This document shows, in pieces, positions 36,329 through 46,594 of a stretch of DNA of 64,000 nucleotides. The stretch is from Mycobacterium sp. IDR2000157661 (GTDB taxonomy: Bacteria; Actinomycetota; Actinomycetes; Mycobacteriales; Mycobacteriaceae). Each line of letters opens with the position of its first letter. Positions within the stretch are counted from its first letter, which is position 1. Location of the stretch: NCBI RefSeq assembly GCF_022317005.1, contig NZ_CP081006.1, positions 3,472,001 through 3,536,000 on the forward strand, written 5' to 3'. Under the pieces are notes generated by a model. That model was not told the DNA's origin, did not search any database, and saw nothing but the letters and a program-made list of their open reading frames with translations. The position numbers and the translations under genes were made by a program.

Positions 36329-37669
36329 ATGGACCGGCAGAAGGAATTCGTGCTGCGCACGCTGGAGGAACGCGACATCCGCTTCGTCCGGCTGTGGTTC
36401 ACCGATGTGCTCGGATACCTGAAATCGGTCGCCATCGCGCCCGCCGAACTCGAGGGTGCGTTCGAGGAGGGCATCGGTTTCGACGGCTCCTCGATCGAGG
36501 GTTTCGCCCGCGTGTCGGAGGCCGACATGGTGGCCCGCCCCGACCCGTCGACGTTCCAGGTGCTGCCGTGGGCCGACGGCTCCGGCAAGCACCATTCGGC
36601 GCGGATGTTCTGCGACATCACCATGCCCGACGGCTCGCCGTCGTGGGCGGACTCTCGCCACGTGCTGCGCAGACAGCTGGCCAAGGCCAGCGATCTGGGC
36701 TTCTCCTGCTACGTGCACCCCGAGATCGAGTTCTTCCTGCTCAAGCCCGGCGAGGACGACGGGACCCCGCCGACTCCAGCTGATAATGGCGGCTACTTCG
36801 ACCAGGCCGTGCACGATTCGGCGCCGAACTTCCGCCGCCACGCCATCGACGCGCTCGAGCAGATGGGCATCTCGGTGGAGTTCAGCCACCACGAGGGGGC
36901 GCCGGGGCAGCAGGAGATCGACCTGCGCTATGCCGACGCGCTGTCGATGGCCGACAACGTGATGACCTTCCGCTACGTCGTCAAGGAGGTCGCCCTCGGT
37001 GACGGCGTGCGGGCGTCGTTCATGCCCAAGCCATTCGCCGAACATCCGGGCTCGGCGATGCACACCCACATGAGCCTGTTCGAGGGTGAGACCAACGCCT
37101 TCCACAGCCCCGACGACGTGCTGCAGCTGTCTGACGTCGCCAAGTCGTTCATCGCCGGAATCCTCGAGCACGCCAAGGAGATCAGCGCCGTCACCAACCA
37201 GTGGGTGAACTCCTACAAGCGGTTGGTGCACGGCGGTGAGGCGCCGACGGCCGCGTCCTGGGGTGCGGCGAATCGCTCGGCGCTGGTTAGGGTTCCGATG
37301 TACACGCCACGCAAGGCGTCGTCTCGGCGCATCGAGGTGCGCAGCCCCGACTCGGCCTGCAACCCGTACCTGACGTTCGCGGTGCTTCTCGCCGCCGGAC
37401 TGCGCGGCATCGAGAAGAACTATGTGCTCGGACCGCAGGCCGAGGACAACGTTTGGAACCTCACCCCGGAAGAGCGCAACGCGATGGGCTACAAGGAGCT
37501 GCCGGGCAGCCTGGGCGTCGCGCTCGAGCAGATGGAGAACTCCGAACTGGTGGCCGAGGCGTTGGGCGAGCACGTCTTCGATTACTTCCTGCGCAACAAG
37601 CGCGCGGAGTGGGAGAACTACCGGAGCCACGTGACGCCGTTCGAGCTGAAGGCCTACCTGTCGCTGTAG
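36329..37669 (+). CDS. glnA2: Glutamine synthetase homologue GlnA2
   Basis: A 446-residue type I glutamine synthetase-like enzyme (MDRQKEFVLRTLEERDIRFVRLWFTD). The catalytic blocks are seen: FDGSSIEGFARVSEAD, HPEIEFFLL, KPFAEHPGSAMHTHMSLF (ATP-binding), RIEVRSPDSACNPYL. At the place of the adenylylation Tyr406 of GlnA1 it has Trp (NVWNLTPEE), so it should escape GlnE control. In M. tuberculosis GlnA2 is one of the non-essential paralogues. glnE follows after 48 bp on the same strand. Confidence 0.94.
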   Translation: MDRQKEFVLRTLEERDIRFVRLWFTDVLGYLKSVAIAPAELEGAFEEGIGFDGSSIEGFARVSEADMVARPDPSTFQVLPWADGSGKHHSARMFCDITMPDGSPSWADSRHVLRRQLAKASDLGFSCYVHPEIEFFLLKPGEDDGTPPTPADNGGYFDQAVHDSAPNFRRHAIDALEQMGISVEFSHHEGAPGQQEIDLRYADALSMADNVMTFRYVVKEVALGDGVRASFMPKPFAEHPGSAMHTHMSLFEGETNAFHSPDDVLQLSDVAKSFIAGILEHAKEISAVTNQWVNSYKRLVHGGEAPTAASWGAANRSALVRVPMYTPRKASSRRIEVRSPDSACNPYLTFAVLLAAGLRGIEKNYVLGPQAEDNVWNLTPEERNAMGYKELPGSLGVALEQMENSELVAEALGEHVFDYFLRNKRAEWENYRSHVTPFELKAYLSL

Positions 37670-37717
37670 CACCACGGATCGTGCTACCTGCGATACCGGC
37701 TGCGCTACCTTTCAGGG

Positions 37718-40696
37718 GTGGCCAAACCCGCGACGCAGCGCCCGAAGCTGCCCAGCGTCGGGCGTTTGGGGCTGGTCGAACCGACCGCGCAGGCGGACCT
37801 CGACCGACTCGGGTGGAACACCGACGCCTGTGTCGAGCTGCTGTGGTCACTGTCGCGGGCGCCCGACGCCGACGGCGCGCTGCGCACGATGGTCCGACTG
37901 GCCGAAGCGTTGGGCTCCGGCTGGGACGAGCTCAACAATGCCGTGCAACAGGACCGCGGCCTGCGGGGCAGGCTCTTCGGCGTCCTGGGCTCCTCGATGG
38001 CACTCGGCGACCACCTTGTCGCCCATCCGGGCAACTGGCGCCTGCTTGCCGGTGATGTGGTGTTGCCGTCGGTCGAAACGTTGCGCGACACGTTCGTCGC
38101 TGCGGCCGAGGAGGCCGGTGAGCCCGCCGCTGCAGTGCAGCCGATGCGCGCGCTCTACCGCGACCGGCTGCTGGTGCTGGCAGCCCTGGACCTGGCCTCG
38201 GTGGTGGAGAACGAGGCGGTGCTGCCCTTCACCACGGTGGCCGCCCACCTATCCGATCTCGCCGACGTCGCGCTGGAGTCCGCGCTGCACATCGCGATGC
38301 GCTCGGCGGGCGGTGAGAACCCGCCCCGGCTGGCGGTGATCGCGATGGGCAAATGCGGTGCCAGGGAACTGAATTACGTCAGCGACGTCGACGTCATCTT
38401 TGTGGCCGAGAACGCCGACGCGGTCACCACCCGAGTGGCGGGTGAACTCATGCGCTTCGCCGCCGACGCGTTCTTCGAAGTCGATGCCGCGCTGCGCCCC
38501 GAGGGCAAGCACGGCCAGCTGGTCCGGTCGCTGGACTCGCATGTGGCCTACTACCAACGGTGGGCCAAGACCTGGGAGTTCCAGGCGCTGATGAAGGCGC
38601 GGCCCGCGGCCGGTGACTCCGAACTGGGCCGGGCCTACGTCGAGGCGCTGATGCCGATGGTCTGGACCGCTTGCGAGCGTGAGCATTTCGTCTCCGAAGT
38701 GCAGTCGATGCGACGACGCGTCGAGGAGCTGATCCCTGCCGAGCGGCGGGCGCGCGAGATCAAGCTGGGCACCGGCGGACTGCGCGACGTCGAGTTCGCC
38801 GTGCAGCTGCTGCAGCTGGTGCACGGCCGCAACGACGAAGCACTGCATGTGGCCTCGACGGTGGATGCGCTGGGCGCCCTGGGCGAGCGTGGATACATCG
38901 GCCGCGACGACGCCGCCAACCTCACCGCCTCCTACGAGTTCCTGCGGCTGCTCGAGCACCGGCTGCAGCTGCAGCGGCTGGTGCGTACCCACCTGCTGCC
39001 CGACGAGGACGACGACGAGTCGCTGCGGTGGCTGGCCCGTGCCGCACACATGCGCCCCGATGGCAGGCACGACGCCCTGGGTGTCCTGCGCGAGGAGCTC
39101 AAGCGTCAGACGCTGCGGGTGTCGCGGCTACACGAGAAGCTGTTCTACCAGCCGCTGTTGGAATCGGTCGGCCAACCGGCGCTGGGCATCAGCGGGGTGT
39201 CGGGGGTCTCGGAGGGGATGAGCACCGAGGCCGCGCAGCGCCAGCTCGCCGCGCTGGGCTACGAGGGCCCGCAGAGCGCACTGACCCATCTGGCCGCGTT
39301 GACCGGCGGGAGCGGGCGTCGCGGCCGGGTACAGCAGGTGCTGCTGCCGACGCTGCTGGACTGGCTGTCCGACACCCCCGACCCCGATGCGGGGCTGCTG
39401 TCGTACCGGCGCATCAGCGACGAGCTCGCCGAGCAGCGGTGGTATCTGTCTACGCTGCGCGATGAGGGTGCGGTGGCCAAGCGGCTGATGCAGGTGCTCG
39501 GTACGTCTGCCTACGTGCCCGAACTGCTGATGAGGGCTCCCGAGGTGATCCAGTCGTACGCCGACGGACCCAACGGGCCGAAGCTGCTCGAGGTCGAACC
39601 GGACGGGGTGGCGCGCGCGCTGGTCGCCTCGGCCGCGCGGCATCCCGATCCGCAGCGGGCCATCGCCGCGGCGCGCACCCTGCGCAGGCGCGAGCTGGCC
39701 CGCATCGCATCGGCCGACCTGCTGGGGATGCTCGAGGTGACCGACGTGTGCTGCGCGCTGACCACCGTGTGGGTCGCGGTCCTGCAGGCCGCACTGGAAG
39801 CGGTGATCCGGGCCAACAGCACCGACGGCGGTCCGCTCGCCCGCATCGCCGTCATCGGCATGGGCCGGCTGGGCGGCGGGGAACTGGGCTACGGGTCGGA
39901 CGCCGACGTGATGTTCGTCTGCGAACCCGAAGGCGGCGTTGAGGAGTCGGCCGCGGTGAAGTGGGCCGTCAACGTCGCTGAGAAGGTGCGCACGCTGCTG
40001 GGCACACCGAGCGCGGACCCGCCCCTGGAGGTCGACGCGAACCTGCGGCCGGAGGGGCGCAGCGGTCCGCTGGTGCGCACGCTGGGCTCCTACGAGGCGT
40101 ACTACACGAAATACGCTCAGGTCTGGGAAGTTCAAGCGCTGCTGCGGGCGCACCGGGTCGCGGGCGATCTCGAACTCGGTGAGCGCTTTCTGCTGATGGT
40201 CGACAAGATCCGCTACCCGCCGGACGGGTTGTCGCCGCAAGCCGTGCGCGAGATCCGGCGGATCAAGGCACGCGTGGACGCCGAGCGGCTACCGCGCGGC
40301 GCAGACCCCAACACCCACACCAAGCTCGGCCGCGGCGGCCTGGCCGACATCGAGTGGACCGTGCAGCTGCTGCAGCTGCGCCATGCGCACGAAGTGTCTG
40401 CCCTGCACAACACCTCGACACTGCAGGCGCTCGACGCGATCGGCGCCGCGGAGCTGATCGCCGAGGGCGACGTCGAGCTGCTGCGGCAGGCCTGGCTCAC
40501 CGCTACAAGCGCGCGCAACGCGCTGGTGCTCGTGCGCGGAAAGGCGACCGACCAGCTGCCCGGTCCCGGCCGGCAACTCAACGCGGTCGCGGTGGCCGCC
40601 GGCTGGGACAGCGACGACGGCGGCGAGTTCCTCGACAACTATCTGCGGGTGACACGGCGGGCAAAAGCCGTGGTACGAAAGGTTTTCGGGGAATGA
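37718..40696 (+). CDS. glnE: Bifunctional glutamine synthetase adenylyltransferase/deadenylylase GlnE
   Basis: GlnE attaches AMP to, and removes it from, GlnA1 to tune ammonium assimilation. The 992-residue protein starts with GTG. It has two nucleotidyltransferase domains, each with its G..DxD signature: [21 protein letters not shown] and [21 protein letters not shown], plus the linked helical segments [21 protein letters not shown] and [21 protein letters not shown]. It follows glnA2 in the same direction. The true target, GlnA1, is encoded 8 kb downstream on the other strand. Confidence 0.97.
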   Translation: MAKPATQRPKLPSVGRLGLVEPTAQADLDRLGWNTDACVELLWSLSRAPDADGALRTMVRLAEALGSGWDELNNAVQQDRGLRGRLFGVLGSSMALGDHLVAHPGNWRLLAGDVVLPSVETLRDTFVAAAEEAGEPAAAVQPMRALYRDRLLVLAALDLASVVENEAVLPFTTVAAHLSDLADVALESALHIAMRSAGGENPPRLAVIAMGKCGARELNYVSDVDVIFVAENADAVTTRVAGELMRFAADAFFEVDAALRPEGKHGQLVRSLDSHVAYYQRWAKTWEFQALMKARPAAGDSELGRAYVEALMPMVWTACEREHFVSEVQSMRRRVEELIPAERRAREIKLGTGGLRDVEFAVQLLQLVHGRNDEALHVASTVDALGALGERGYIGRDDAANLTASYEFLRLLEHRLQLQRLVRTHLLPDEDDDESLRWLARAAHMRPDGRHDALGVLREELKRQTLRVSRLHEKLFYQPLLESVGQPALGISGVSGVSEGMSTEAAQRQLAALGYEGPQSALTHLAALTGGSGRRGRVQQVLLPTLLDWLSDTPDPDAGLLSYRRISDELAEQRWYLSTLRDEGAVAKRLMQVLGTSAYVPELLMRAPEVIQSYADGPNGPKLLEVEPDGVARALVASAARHPDPQRAIAAARTLRRRELARIASADLLGMLEVTDVCCALTTVWVAVLQAALEAVIRANSTDGGPLARIAVIGMGRLGGGELGYGSDADVMFVCEPEGGVEESAAVKWAVNVAEKVRTLLGTPSADPPLEVDANLRPEGRSGPLVRTLGSYEAYYTKYAQVWEVQALLRAHRVAGDLELGERFLLMVDKIRYPPDGLSPQAVREIRRIKARVDAERLPRGADPNTHTKLGRGGLADIEWTVQLLQLRHAHEVSALHNTSTLQALDAIGAAELIAEGDVELLRQAWLTATSARNALVLVRGKATDQLPGPGRQLNAVAVAAGWDSDDGGEFLDNYLRVTRRAKAVVRKVFGE

Positions 40697-40720
40697 GGCC
40701 CAGCGAATGAGGCGTAACGT

Positions 40721-41356
40721 ATGAGCATGGATTTCGGGTTCGACGTGATCACCGAGGACGAGTATCAGCGTCAGCGAGCGCTGTACGGGCCGCTGACCGA
40801 GGCGGTGCGCCGCCTCGTCGATGCGAGCCTGCACACCGAACTCGACGAGGTGGCGGTCCGCGACGCGCAGGCGCAGGTCGAGGCGGTGGCCGAACTGCTG
40901 GAGAGCAAGCAGCGCGCGGTGACGTCGACCCTGCGGCATGAGAGCACCGGTCGCCCCCTGGCCTGGGCCAATCCCGCGGTGGGACTGCGTAATGCCATCG
41001 CCCCGCCGATGGTCATCCACCATGAGAACGACGGCCGGTGCTGGAGCGAGTTCACCCTCAGCGGGGCATACGAGGGACCGCCGGGATGGGTGCACGGCGG
41101 CATCTGCGCGCTGGTGCTCGACCACCTGCTGGGCGAGGCGGCCAGCGAGGGGTTAACCCAGCCGAAGTTCACCGGCACCATCTCGCTGCGTTATCTACGC
41201 GGCACTCCGTTGGGGCCGCTGCGCGCCGAGGCCTTCGTCGAAAGGTCCGAGGGCGTCAAGACCTTCGCCCGCGGCGAACTGATGGACGCCGACGGCGCCA
41301 CAGTGGAGGCCGAGGGTGTGTTCATCCGGCCGGTGTGGGCGCGCGACGCCGGATGA
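40721..41356 (+). CDS. PaaI/hotdog-fold acyl-CoA thioesterase family protein
   Basis: A 211-residue protein with a helical N-terminal half and a hotdog domain from about residue 90. The hotdog helix and active-site loop are PPGWVHGGICALVLDHLLGEA, followed by strand TGTISLRYLRGTPLGPL and the FARGELMDADG stretch, the usual PaaI/4HBT layout. It probably hydrolyses an acyl-CoA. Its stop overlaps the next ATG by four bases, so it is coupled to the LLM-type oxidoreductase. Confidence 0.88.
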   Translation: MSMDFGFDVITEDEYQRQRALYGPLTEAVRRLVDASLHTELDEVAVRDAQAQVEAVAELLESKQRAVTSTLRHESTGRPLAWANPAVGLRNAIAPPMVIHHENDGRCWSEFTLSGAYEGPPGWVHGGICALVLDHLLGEAASEGLTQPKFTGTISLRYLRGTPLGPLRAEAFVERSEGVKTFARGELMDADGATVEAEGVFIRPVWARDAG

Positions 41357-42210
41357 GATTCTATGTCAGCCTCGCGTTCCTGGACACCGGTGAGGTGGTC
41401 GAGATCGCCAAGGCCGCAGACGATCTCGGTTACGACGGGCTGGGCATCCCCGACCACGTCGTGAATCTGGAGACCCTGCAGACACCGTATCCGTACACCA
41501 AGGACGGGCGACGACGGTGGGAGGCCTTCACGGACTGGCCGGACCCCTGGGTGCTGATCGGCGCGTTGGCCACGGTCACCGCGCGTATCCGGTTCGTCAC
41601 CACGGTCTACCTGCCCGCGATGCGCGATCCGTACTCGGCGGCGAAATCGATCGGCACAGCGGCGGTTCTGGCTGGCGGCCGGCTGGAGCTCGGCATCGGC
41701 GTCGGTTGGTGCTCCGAGGAGTTCGCGCTGATGGGCCAGCAGTTCGCGCGCCGCGGCAAGCGCACCGACGAGATGCTCGCGTTGATGAAGGAGCTGTGGA
41801 AGCCGGGATGGACGGAGTTCGAGGGCGAGTTCTACTCGACGCCGCGGCTAGAGATGGAGCCCACGCCGCCGCCGATCCCCGTGTACGTCGGTGGGCTCTC
41901 CGATGTCGCGCTGCGCCGGGCAGCGCGTCACGACGGCTGGATCGGTGACCTCATCACCACCGAGCATGCGCTCGAGCGCGTCGCCAAGCTCCGTGAGTTG
42001 CGCGCCGAGAACGGGTTGTCCATGGACGATTTCACCGTCATCACACCGCTGACCGACGCGTTCACCTCCGAGCAATACGACCGTGCCGAGGCTGGCGGAA
42101 TCCAGGGCATCGTCACCATGCCGTGGATGTTCTATGCGGGCCCGCAAGCAACGCTGGCGGAGAAGATCGACGGGATGAAGCGGTTTCGCAAGGACCTCGG
42201 GCTGGACTGA
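41353..42210 (+). CDS. LLM-class (F420-dependent type) oxidoreductase
   Basis: A 285-residue luciferase-like TIM-barrel protein (MRFYVSLAFLDTGEVVEIAKAADDLGYDGLGIPDHVV). Typical segments are TARIRFVTTVYLPAMRDPYSAAKSIGTAAVLAGGRLELGIGVGWCSEEF and PIPVYVGGLSDVALRRAARHDGWIGD. In mycobacteria most such enzymes use F420. The substrate is unknown. It is translationally coupled to the thioesterase gene; the two may act on the same acyl-CoA or ketone metabolite. Confidence 0.9.
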   Translation: MRFYVSLAFLDTGEVVEIAKAADDLGYDGLGIPDHVVNLETLQTPYPYTKDGRRRWEAFTDWPDPWVLIGALATVTARIRFVTTVYLPAMRDPYSAAKSIGTAAVLAGGRLELGIGVGWCSEEFALMGQQFARRGKRTDEMLALMKELWKPGWTEFEGEFYSTPRLEMEPTPPPIPVYVGGLSDVALRRAARHDGWIGDLITTEHALERVAKLRELRAENGLSMDDFTVITPLTDAFTSEQYDRAEAGGIQGIVTMPWMFYAGPQATLAEKIDGMKRFRKDLGLD

Positions 42211-42448
42211 CGTCGCGGCGTCGGGCATGGCACGGGTGCCGCAAGTGGCGACCCCTCGCGTGGTCTCTTGCCACTGAATGTGCCGAAGCGATCGGTGTCG
42301 AGGTTCGGCGGTGTCACGAGATTCGCGCCCAGATGAGCGGTGAACGACGGTGCCAGCTGCTCACCGTTCCCATGGCGCGCGCCCACGGCGACCTGACGAC
42401 TGCGATAGTGACGAATGCGCGTCATATGAGAATCGTAATTCACGAAGC

Positions 42449-42478
42449 TTGACAGATGTAATTAAAAATACGTAATCT
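42449..42478 (+). promoter_or_regulatory. Promoter of the DAB operon (leaderless)
   Basis: TTGACA at 42449-42454 and TAATCT at 42473-42478 are separated by 18 bp, a near-consensus housekeeping promoter and rare in this GC-rich window. The GTG start at 42486 lies seven bases after the -10, so transcription probably starts at the G of the start codon and the mRNA is leaderless. An AT-rich imperfect palindrome (GAAT-CGTA-ATTC) lies just upstream at about 42430-42441 and could bind a regulator. Confidence 0.65.
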
Positions 42479-42485
42479 ACTTCGT

Positions 42486-44054
42486 GTGTTGGAATCGGCC
42501 GTCTCAGTCGAAGTCCTCCAGGGTGTGTTGATCGCCGTCCTGGCGGCGCCCGCAGTGGTGACGGCGTTGGCCTGCGCGGCAGGTAGGCGGCGGCCGCGGT
42601 GGACCGCACGCATCGCCACCCTCTCGGCCGGCCTCGGCTTCCTCGGCGCCGCGGTACTCGCGACGAACGTCACCGTCGGTGACGCGGTATCGGTGACCGC
42701 CGGCGGCGGGGTCGTCGCGGTCTCGGCCGACCGGCTCAGCGTGGTCCTGCTGTGTCTGGTCTTCGGGATCAGCGCGTTAGTCCAGAGTTTCGGGATCCGG
42801 TACCTCGCCGGTGACCCGAAAGCGGCCCGTTTCACGGCCGGGGCGAACCTGGTGACCGCCGCGTCGGCCGGACTGGTCGCCTCTGCGACCCTGTTCACGC
42901 TGGCTGTGTTCTGGACCGCCGCCGGGATCGCGCTGTGTCTGCTGCTGGCCATGTATCCCGACCTGCCGGCCGCCCGCGACGGTGTCGTCCGCACGGCGAA
43001 GGCGTTCTTCGTCGGTGACCTCGCTCTGTGGACGGCCGTCGCGCTCATCACGGCGCGGTGGGGCAGCGTCGACCTGCGCACCCTGGCTGAGCGCGGCATC
43101 GACGGCACCGCGGCCGCGACGGCGGCGGTCCTGATCGTCGTCGCCGCACTGTCGCGGTCGGCCCAGCTGCCGTTCGTGCGCTGGCTGCCCGCGACGCTGG
43201 CGGCGCCGACGCCGGTCTCGGCCCTGTTGCACGCCGGCGTGGTCAACGCAGGCGGGGTGCTGCTGGTCAAGCTGTCGCCGCTGCTGGCGGGCGCGGATAT
43301 CGCACGGGCGCTGACCATCCTCGCGGCGGCGGGGACCGTGGTCTACGGCGCGATGGTGATGCTGGTGAAGCCGGACGTCAAGGGTGCGCTCGCGCACTCG
43401 ACGATCGCGCAGATGGGATTCATGGTGCTGGCCTGCGGGCTCGGCCTGTCGATCGCGGCGGTCCTGCACCTGGTCGCGCACGGCTTCTACAAGGCGCGAC
43501 TGTTCCTGGCCTCCGGGTCGGCGGTGGCCGAGCACCGCGGCCGATCAGCGCTACCCCCAGCGCCCGTGTTGACGCGGCGCCGGCACGCCACGATCGCCGT
43601 CACCGCGGCGATGCTGTCGGGCAGTGTGCTGGTCATCGCGCTGCTCGTGACGCCGCTGCCCAAGGGTGCGGACGAGGCCATGCTGATGGTCTTTGCGTGG
43701 GCGACGGCGGCCGCCGCGACCCTGGGATGGCTGCGGCGGCGTCCCACGCTGGCCGGGACGGCGGCGGCGGCGGCCTTCCTGGCACCGGCCACCTTCGGCT
43801 ACCTGCTCCTGGTCAGTTCGCTGAGCCGGTTCCTCACTCCCGCGGTACCGGAAGTGCCCGCGCCGACGCCGACCGTCTGGGCACTTCTCGCGGTGATCGT
43901 CGCCCTCGCCGGTCTTGCCGTGCTGCGCACGACGGCCCGGCGTGGTGGGTCCGCCCGGCTGCAGCGCGTGCTCTACGCCCACGCGCTGAGCGCCGGCCAC
44001 GTCGCGGCCCCCAGTGCACATCGCCCACCCGCAATGACAGGAGCGTCGTCATGA
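42486..44054 (+). CDS. dabB: DabB, NuoL/MrpA-like proton-conducting membrane subunit
   Basis: A 522-residue polytopic protein of the proton_antipo_M family with about 12-14 membrane segments. Diagnostic stretches are LPFVRWLPATLAAPTPVSALLHAGVVNAGGVLLVK and AHSTIAQMGFMVLACGLG...HLVAHGFYKARLFLASGS, with the lysines and histidines that line the proton path of NuoL-type subunits. No other complex I genes are nearby. The partner gene downstream is DabA (DUF2309), so this is the membrane part of a DAB bicarbonate pump rather than NADH dehydrogenase. Its stop overlaps the dabA ATG. Confidence 0.88.
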   Translation: MLESAVSVEVLQGVLIAVLAAPAVVTALACAAGRRRPRWTARIATLSAGLGFLGAAVLATNVTVGDAVSVTAGGGVVAVSADRLSVVLLCLVFGISALVQSFGIRYLAGDPKAARFTAGANLVTAASAGLVASATLFTLAVFWTAAGIALCLLLAMYPDLPAARDGVVRTAKAFFVGDLALWTAVALITARWGSVDLRTLAERGIDGTAAATAAVLIVVAALSRSAQLPFVRWLPATLAAPTPVSALLHAGVVNAGGVLLVKLSPLLAGADIARALTILAAAGTVVYGAMVMLVKPDVKGALAHSTIAQMGFMVLACGLGLSIAAVLHLVAHGFYKARLFLASGSAVAEHRGRSALPPAPVLTRRRHATIAVTAAMLSGSVLVIALLVTPLPKGADEAMLMVFAWATAAAATLGWLRRRPTLAGTAAAAAFLAPATFGYLLLVSSLSRFLTPAVPEVPAPTPTVWALLAVIVALAGLAVLRTTARRGGSARLQRVLYAHALSAGHVAAPSAHRPPAMTGASS

Positions 44055-46594
44055 CCGTCGAAGTCCTTCGCGCCCAACTGCGCGCCGACATCGCACTGGC
44101 CGCCAAGGTGGTGCCGACGCACTACCCGCTCGGAACCTTCATCGCCGTCAACCCCCTGGCCGGACTCGAGGCCGTGCCGTTCGAGCAGGCCGTGCACCGG
44201 GCCGGTGACTTGTACGGCACCCCGGGCACGCTGCCTGAGGAGGCGTTTCGCGCGCTCTATCAGGCCGGGCGCATCACCGATGCGAACCTCGACGACGCGC
44301 TGGGCCGGCGCTATCCAGGGGTAGTCGCCCAGCCTGCGCTGCAACTGGGCGGCCGGGAGGTGTCGCCGTCGGAACTACTTCGCCAGGACATGCTGCACGG
44401 TCGTCCGGCGCCGAAGCCGATGCGCCGCTTCCTGAGTCGGGCTGAGGAGACGCGACCGCAGGTCGCCGACACCGTGGACGCGCTCGCGGGCAAGTGGTGT
44501 GCGGCGTTCTTCGGTTCGGCCCCGTGGCCGATGCCTGGGCGAGAGGACGGATTCTTCCGCGCCTGGCGCGCTCTGGCGCCCGCGGACCGAACCCTGCCGC
44601 GCCGGACCCGCAAGGCGCTGCGCGCTCTCCCGGCGCGGGCCGACGACGCCGCCCTGCACGCGTTGAGCGCTCTCGACGTCGGCGCCGACGCCCGCACCGG
44701 CTACCTGCAGGCCCACCTCACCCGCCTGCCGGGATGGGCCGCCCACGTGCAGTGGTGCACTGGCCGGGATCAGGGCATCGATCTGCTCGACTACCTCGCC
44801 ATGCGGCTCTCCTACGAGGCGGCCCTCCTCGATGCTGCCCGGCCGACGCTCCCGCGTAGCGACCTGGGGCAGCGGGTGCCCTCGGCGCGCCAACGGGCTG
44901 CTCACCTGGCCGCACGGTGGGGGCTCGAAGCCGCCCCCACTGAACTCACCGCGGCAGCCAGGGTGCTGTCCGCGGTCCCCGTCAGTATCCGAGAGGCACT
45001 GTGGCAGCAGGCGTTTGAATCGAACTACCGCGATCGACTGCTCGCCGACCTCTCCACGCACCGCGGTACCGGCACGAGGTCGCCCGCGGCCGCCCAAGTG
45101 GTGTGCTGCATCGATGCGCGCTCGGAAGGGCTGCGCCGGCACCTCGAAAGTCGCGGCGGCTACGAGACCTTCGGCTTCGCGGGCTTCTTCGCGGTCGCTA
45201 TCCGCTACACCGATCTGGCGGGCGGGGCGGCAGCGGACCTGTGCCCGGTCCTGATCAACCCGAACCACGACATCCGGGAGGTGGCGGCCGACGGTGCGCA
45301 GGGTGCGGCGGCGCGCCGGCTCTCGGGCACCACCGCGATGGCGGGTGCCGATTCGGCCTTCCACGCCGCCAAGGACGCGTTCCTCGCGCCGTTCACCCTG
45401 GCCGAAGCCGCCGGGTGGGTGGCGGCGCCCATGGCCACCGTGAAGACGTTGCTGCCCACGGCCAGCGCGAGCGCCCGCCGGGGGCTGCACCGCCTGGCCG
45501 CGCCGCCCGCACCGACGGTCGTCGACGTCGACGGCGTCGACCTCGAGCAGCGGGCGTTGTTCGCTCGCGTCGCGTTGACCACGATGGGGCTCACGGATTG
45601 TTTCGCCAGGCTGGTAGTGCTCTGCGCCCACGGCAGCAGCACCGAGAACAACCCCTACCAGGCAGCGCTGGACTGCGGGGCGTGCGGCGGGCAGCCGGGC
45701 GGCCCCAACGCGCGTACCGCCGCGGCCATCCTGAACCAGCCCGCGGTCCGCAGCCGGCTGAGCGAAGCCGGCATCCGAATTCCCGCCGACACCTATTTCC
45801 TTGCGGCGCAACACGACACCACCACCGACCGCGTCCGTGTCTTCGACCACCACCTCGTGCCGGCCAGTCACCGCGCAGACCTGCAGCGGCTCGTCGGAGA
45901 CCTGGCCCACGCCGGCGAGGCACTGGCGGCCGAGCGCTCCGCGATGCTGCCCGGCGCGCCGAAGCGGCGGTCCACCGGCCGGGCGGCACGCCATGTCGCG
46001 ACGCGGTCCGCGGACTGGGGCCAGGTGTACCCGGAATGGGGACTTGCCGGCAACGCCGCCTTCGTCGTCGCACCGCGAGCGGTCACCGAAGGCCTCGATC
46101 TCAAACGGCGGGTATTCCTGCACTCCTACGAGGCCGATGTCGACGCCGACGGCACAGCACTGGAGACCATCCTCACGGCGCCGCTGGTGGTGGCCCAGTG
46201 GATCAACTGTCAGTACTACTTCTCCAGCGTGGCCCCCGACGTCTTCGGTGCGGGCACCAAGGTCATCCACAACGTAGTCGGGACGGCGGGCGTGCTCTCC
46301 GGGCACACCGGTGACCTGAGGCTGGGACTGCCGTGGCAGTCGGTGGCCGGCGAAGACGGTCTGGTGCACGAGCCGCTCCGGCTACTGGCGGTGGTCCAGG
46401 CGCCGCTTGCTCGCATCGACACGATCGTCGCCCGAAATCCGATTCTGCAGCGGCTGTTCGGCAACGACTGGGTCGGCCTGGCCGCGCGGGACCACCCGGG
46501 GCAGAGCTGGCAGCGCTGGACCCGCTGCGGGTGGCAGGACTGGAACCAGACACCGATACCGGTACCACTCATGGACGAGGAGATCACGCGATGA
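44051..46594 (+). CDS. dabA: DabA (DUF2309), carbonic-anhydrase-like subunit of inorganic-carbon pump
   Basis: An 847-residue protein whose ATG overlaps the dabB stop. DabA has a beta-carbonic anhydrase-like zinc site and is thought to hydrate CO2 one-way, driven by the ion gradient through DabB. The ligands are present: Cys353 and Asp355 with Arg357 in VVCCIDARSEG, His527 in LCAHGSSTENNPYQ, and Cys542 in ALDCGACGG, the same spacing as Cys351, Asp353, His524 and Cys539 of the characterised Halothiobacillus DabA (recalled). The C-terminal half contains YYFSSVAPDVFGAGTKVIHN, typical of the family. Confidence 0.9.
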   Translation: MTVEVLRAQLRADIALAAKVVPTHYPLGTFIAVNPLAGLEAVPFEQAVHRAGDLYGTPGTLPEEAFRALYQAGRITDANLDDALGRRYPGVVAQPALQLGGREVSPSELLRQDMLHGRPAPKPMRRFLSRAEETRPQVADTVDALAGKWCAAFFGSAPWPMPGREDGFFRAWRALAPADRTLPRRTRKALRALPARADDAALHALSALDVGADARTGYLQAHLTRLPGWAAHVQWCTGRDQGIDLLDYLAMRLSYEAALLDAARPTLPRSDLGQRVPSARQRAAHLAARWGLEAAPTELTAAARVLSAVPVSIREALWQQAFESNYRDRLLADLSTHRGTGTRSPAAAQVVCCIDARSEGLRRHLESRGGYETFGFAGFFAVAIRYTDLAGGAAADLCPVLINPNHDIREVAADGAQGAAARRLSGTTAMAGADSAFHAAKDAFLAPFTLAEAAGWVAAPMATVKTLLPTASASARRGLHRLAAPPAPTVVDVDGVDLEQRALFARVALTTMGLTDCFARLVVLCAHGSSTENNPYQAALDCGACGGQPGGPNARTAAAILNQPAVRSRLSEAGIRIPADTYFLAAQHDTTTDRVRVFDHHLVPASHRADLQRLVGDLAHAGEALAAERSAMLPGAPKRRSTGRAARHVATRSADWGQVYPEWGLAGNAAFVVAPRAVTEGLDLKRRVFLHSYEADVDADGTALETILTAPLVVAQWINCQYYFSSVAPDVFGAGTKVIHNVVGTAGVLSGHTGDLRLGLPWQSVAGEDGLVHEPLRLLAVVQAPLARIDTIVARNPILQRLFGNDWVGLAARDHPGQSWQRWTRCGWQDWNQTPIPVPLMDEEITR

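Noticed and set aside
42211..42448. A small gene before the DAB operon (minus-strand frame at 42132-42443)
   Set aside because: No ribosome site or recognisable sequence, and it overlaps the end of the oxidoreductase gene; treated as intergenic DNA.
42486..44054. DabB as a stray NADH dehydrogenase subunit (nuoL/M)
   Set aside because: It lacks the rest of the nuo operon and is translationally coupled to a DUF2309 gene, the standard DabB context.
44375..46369. A 664-codon antisense frame opposite dabA
   Set aside because: Shadow of dabA; the sense frame contains the zinc ligands and the operon overlaps.
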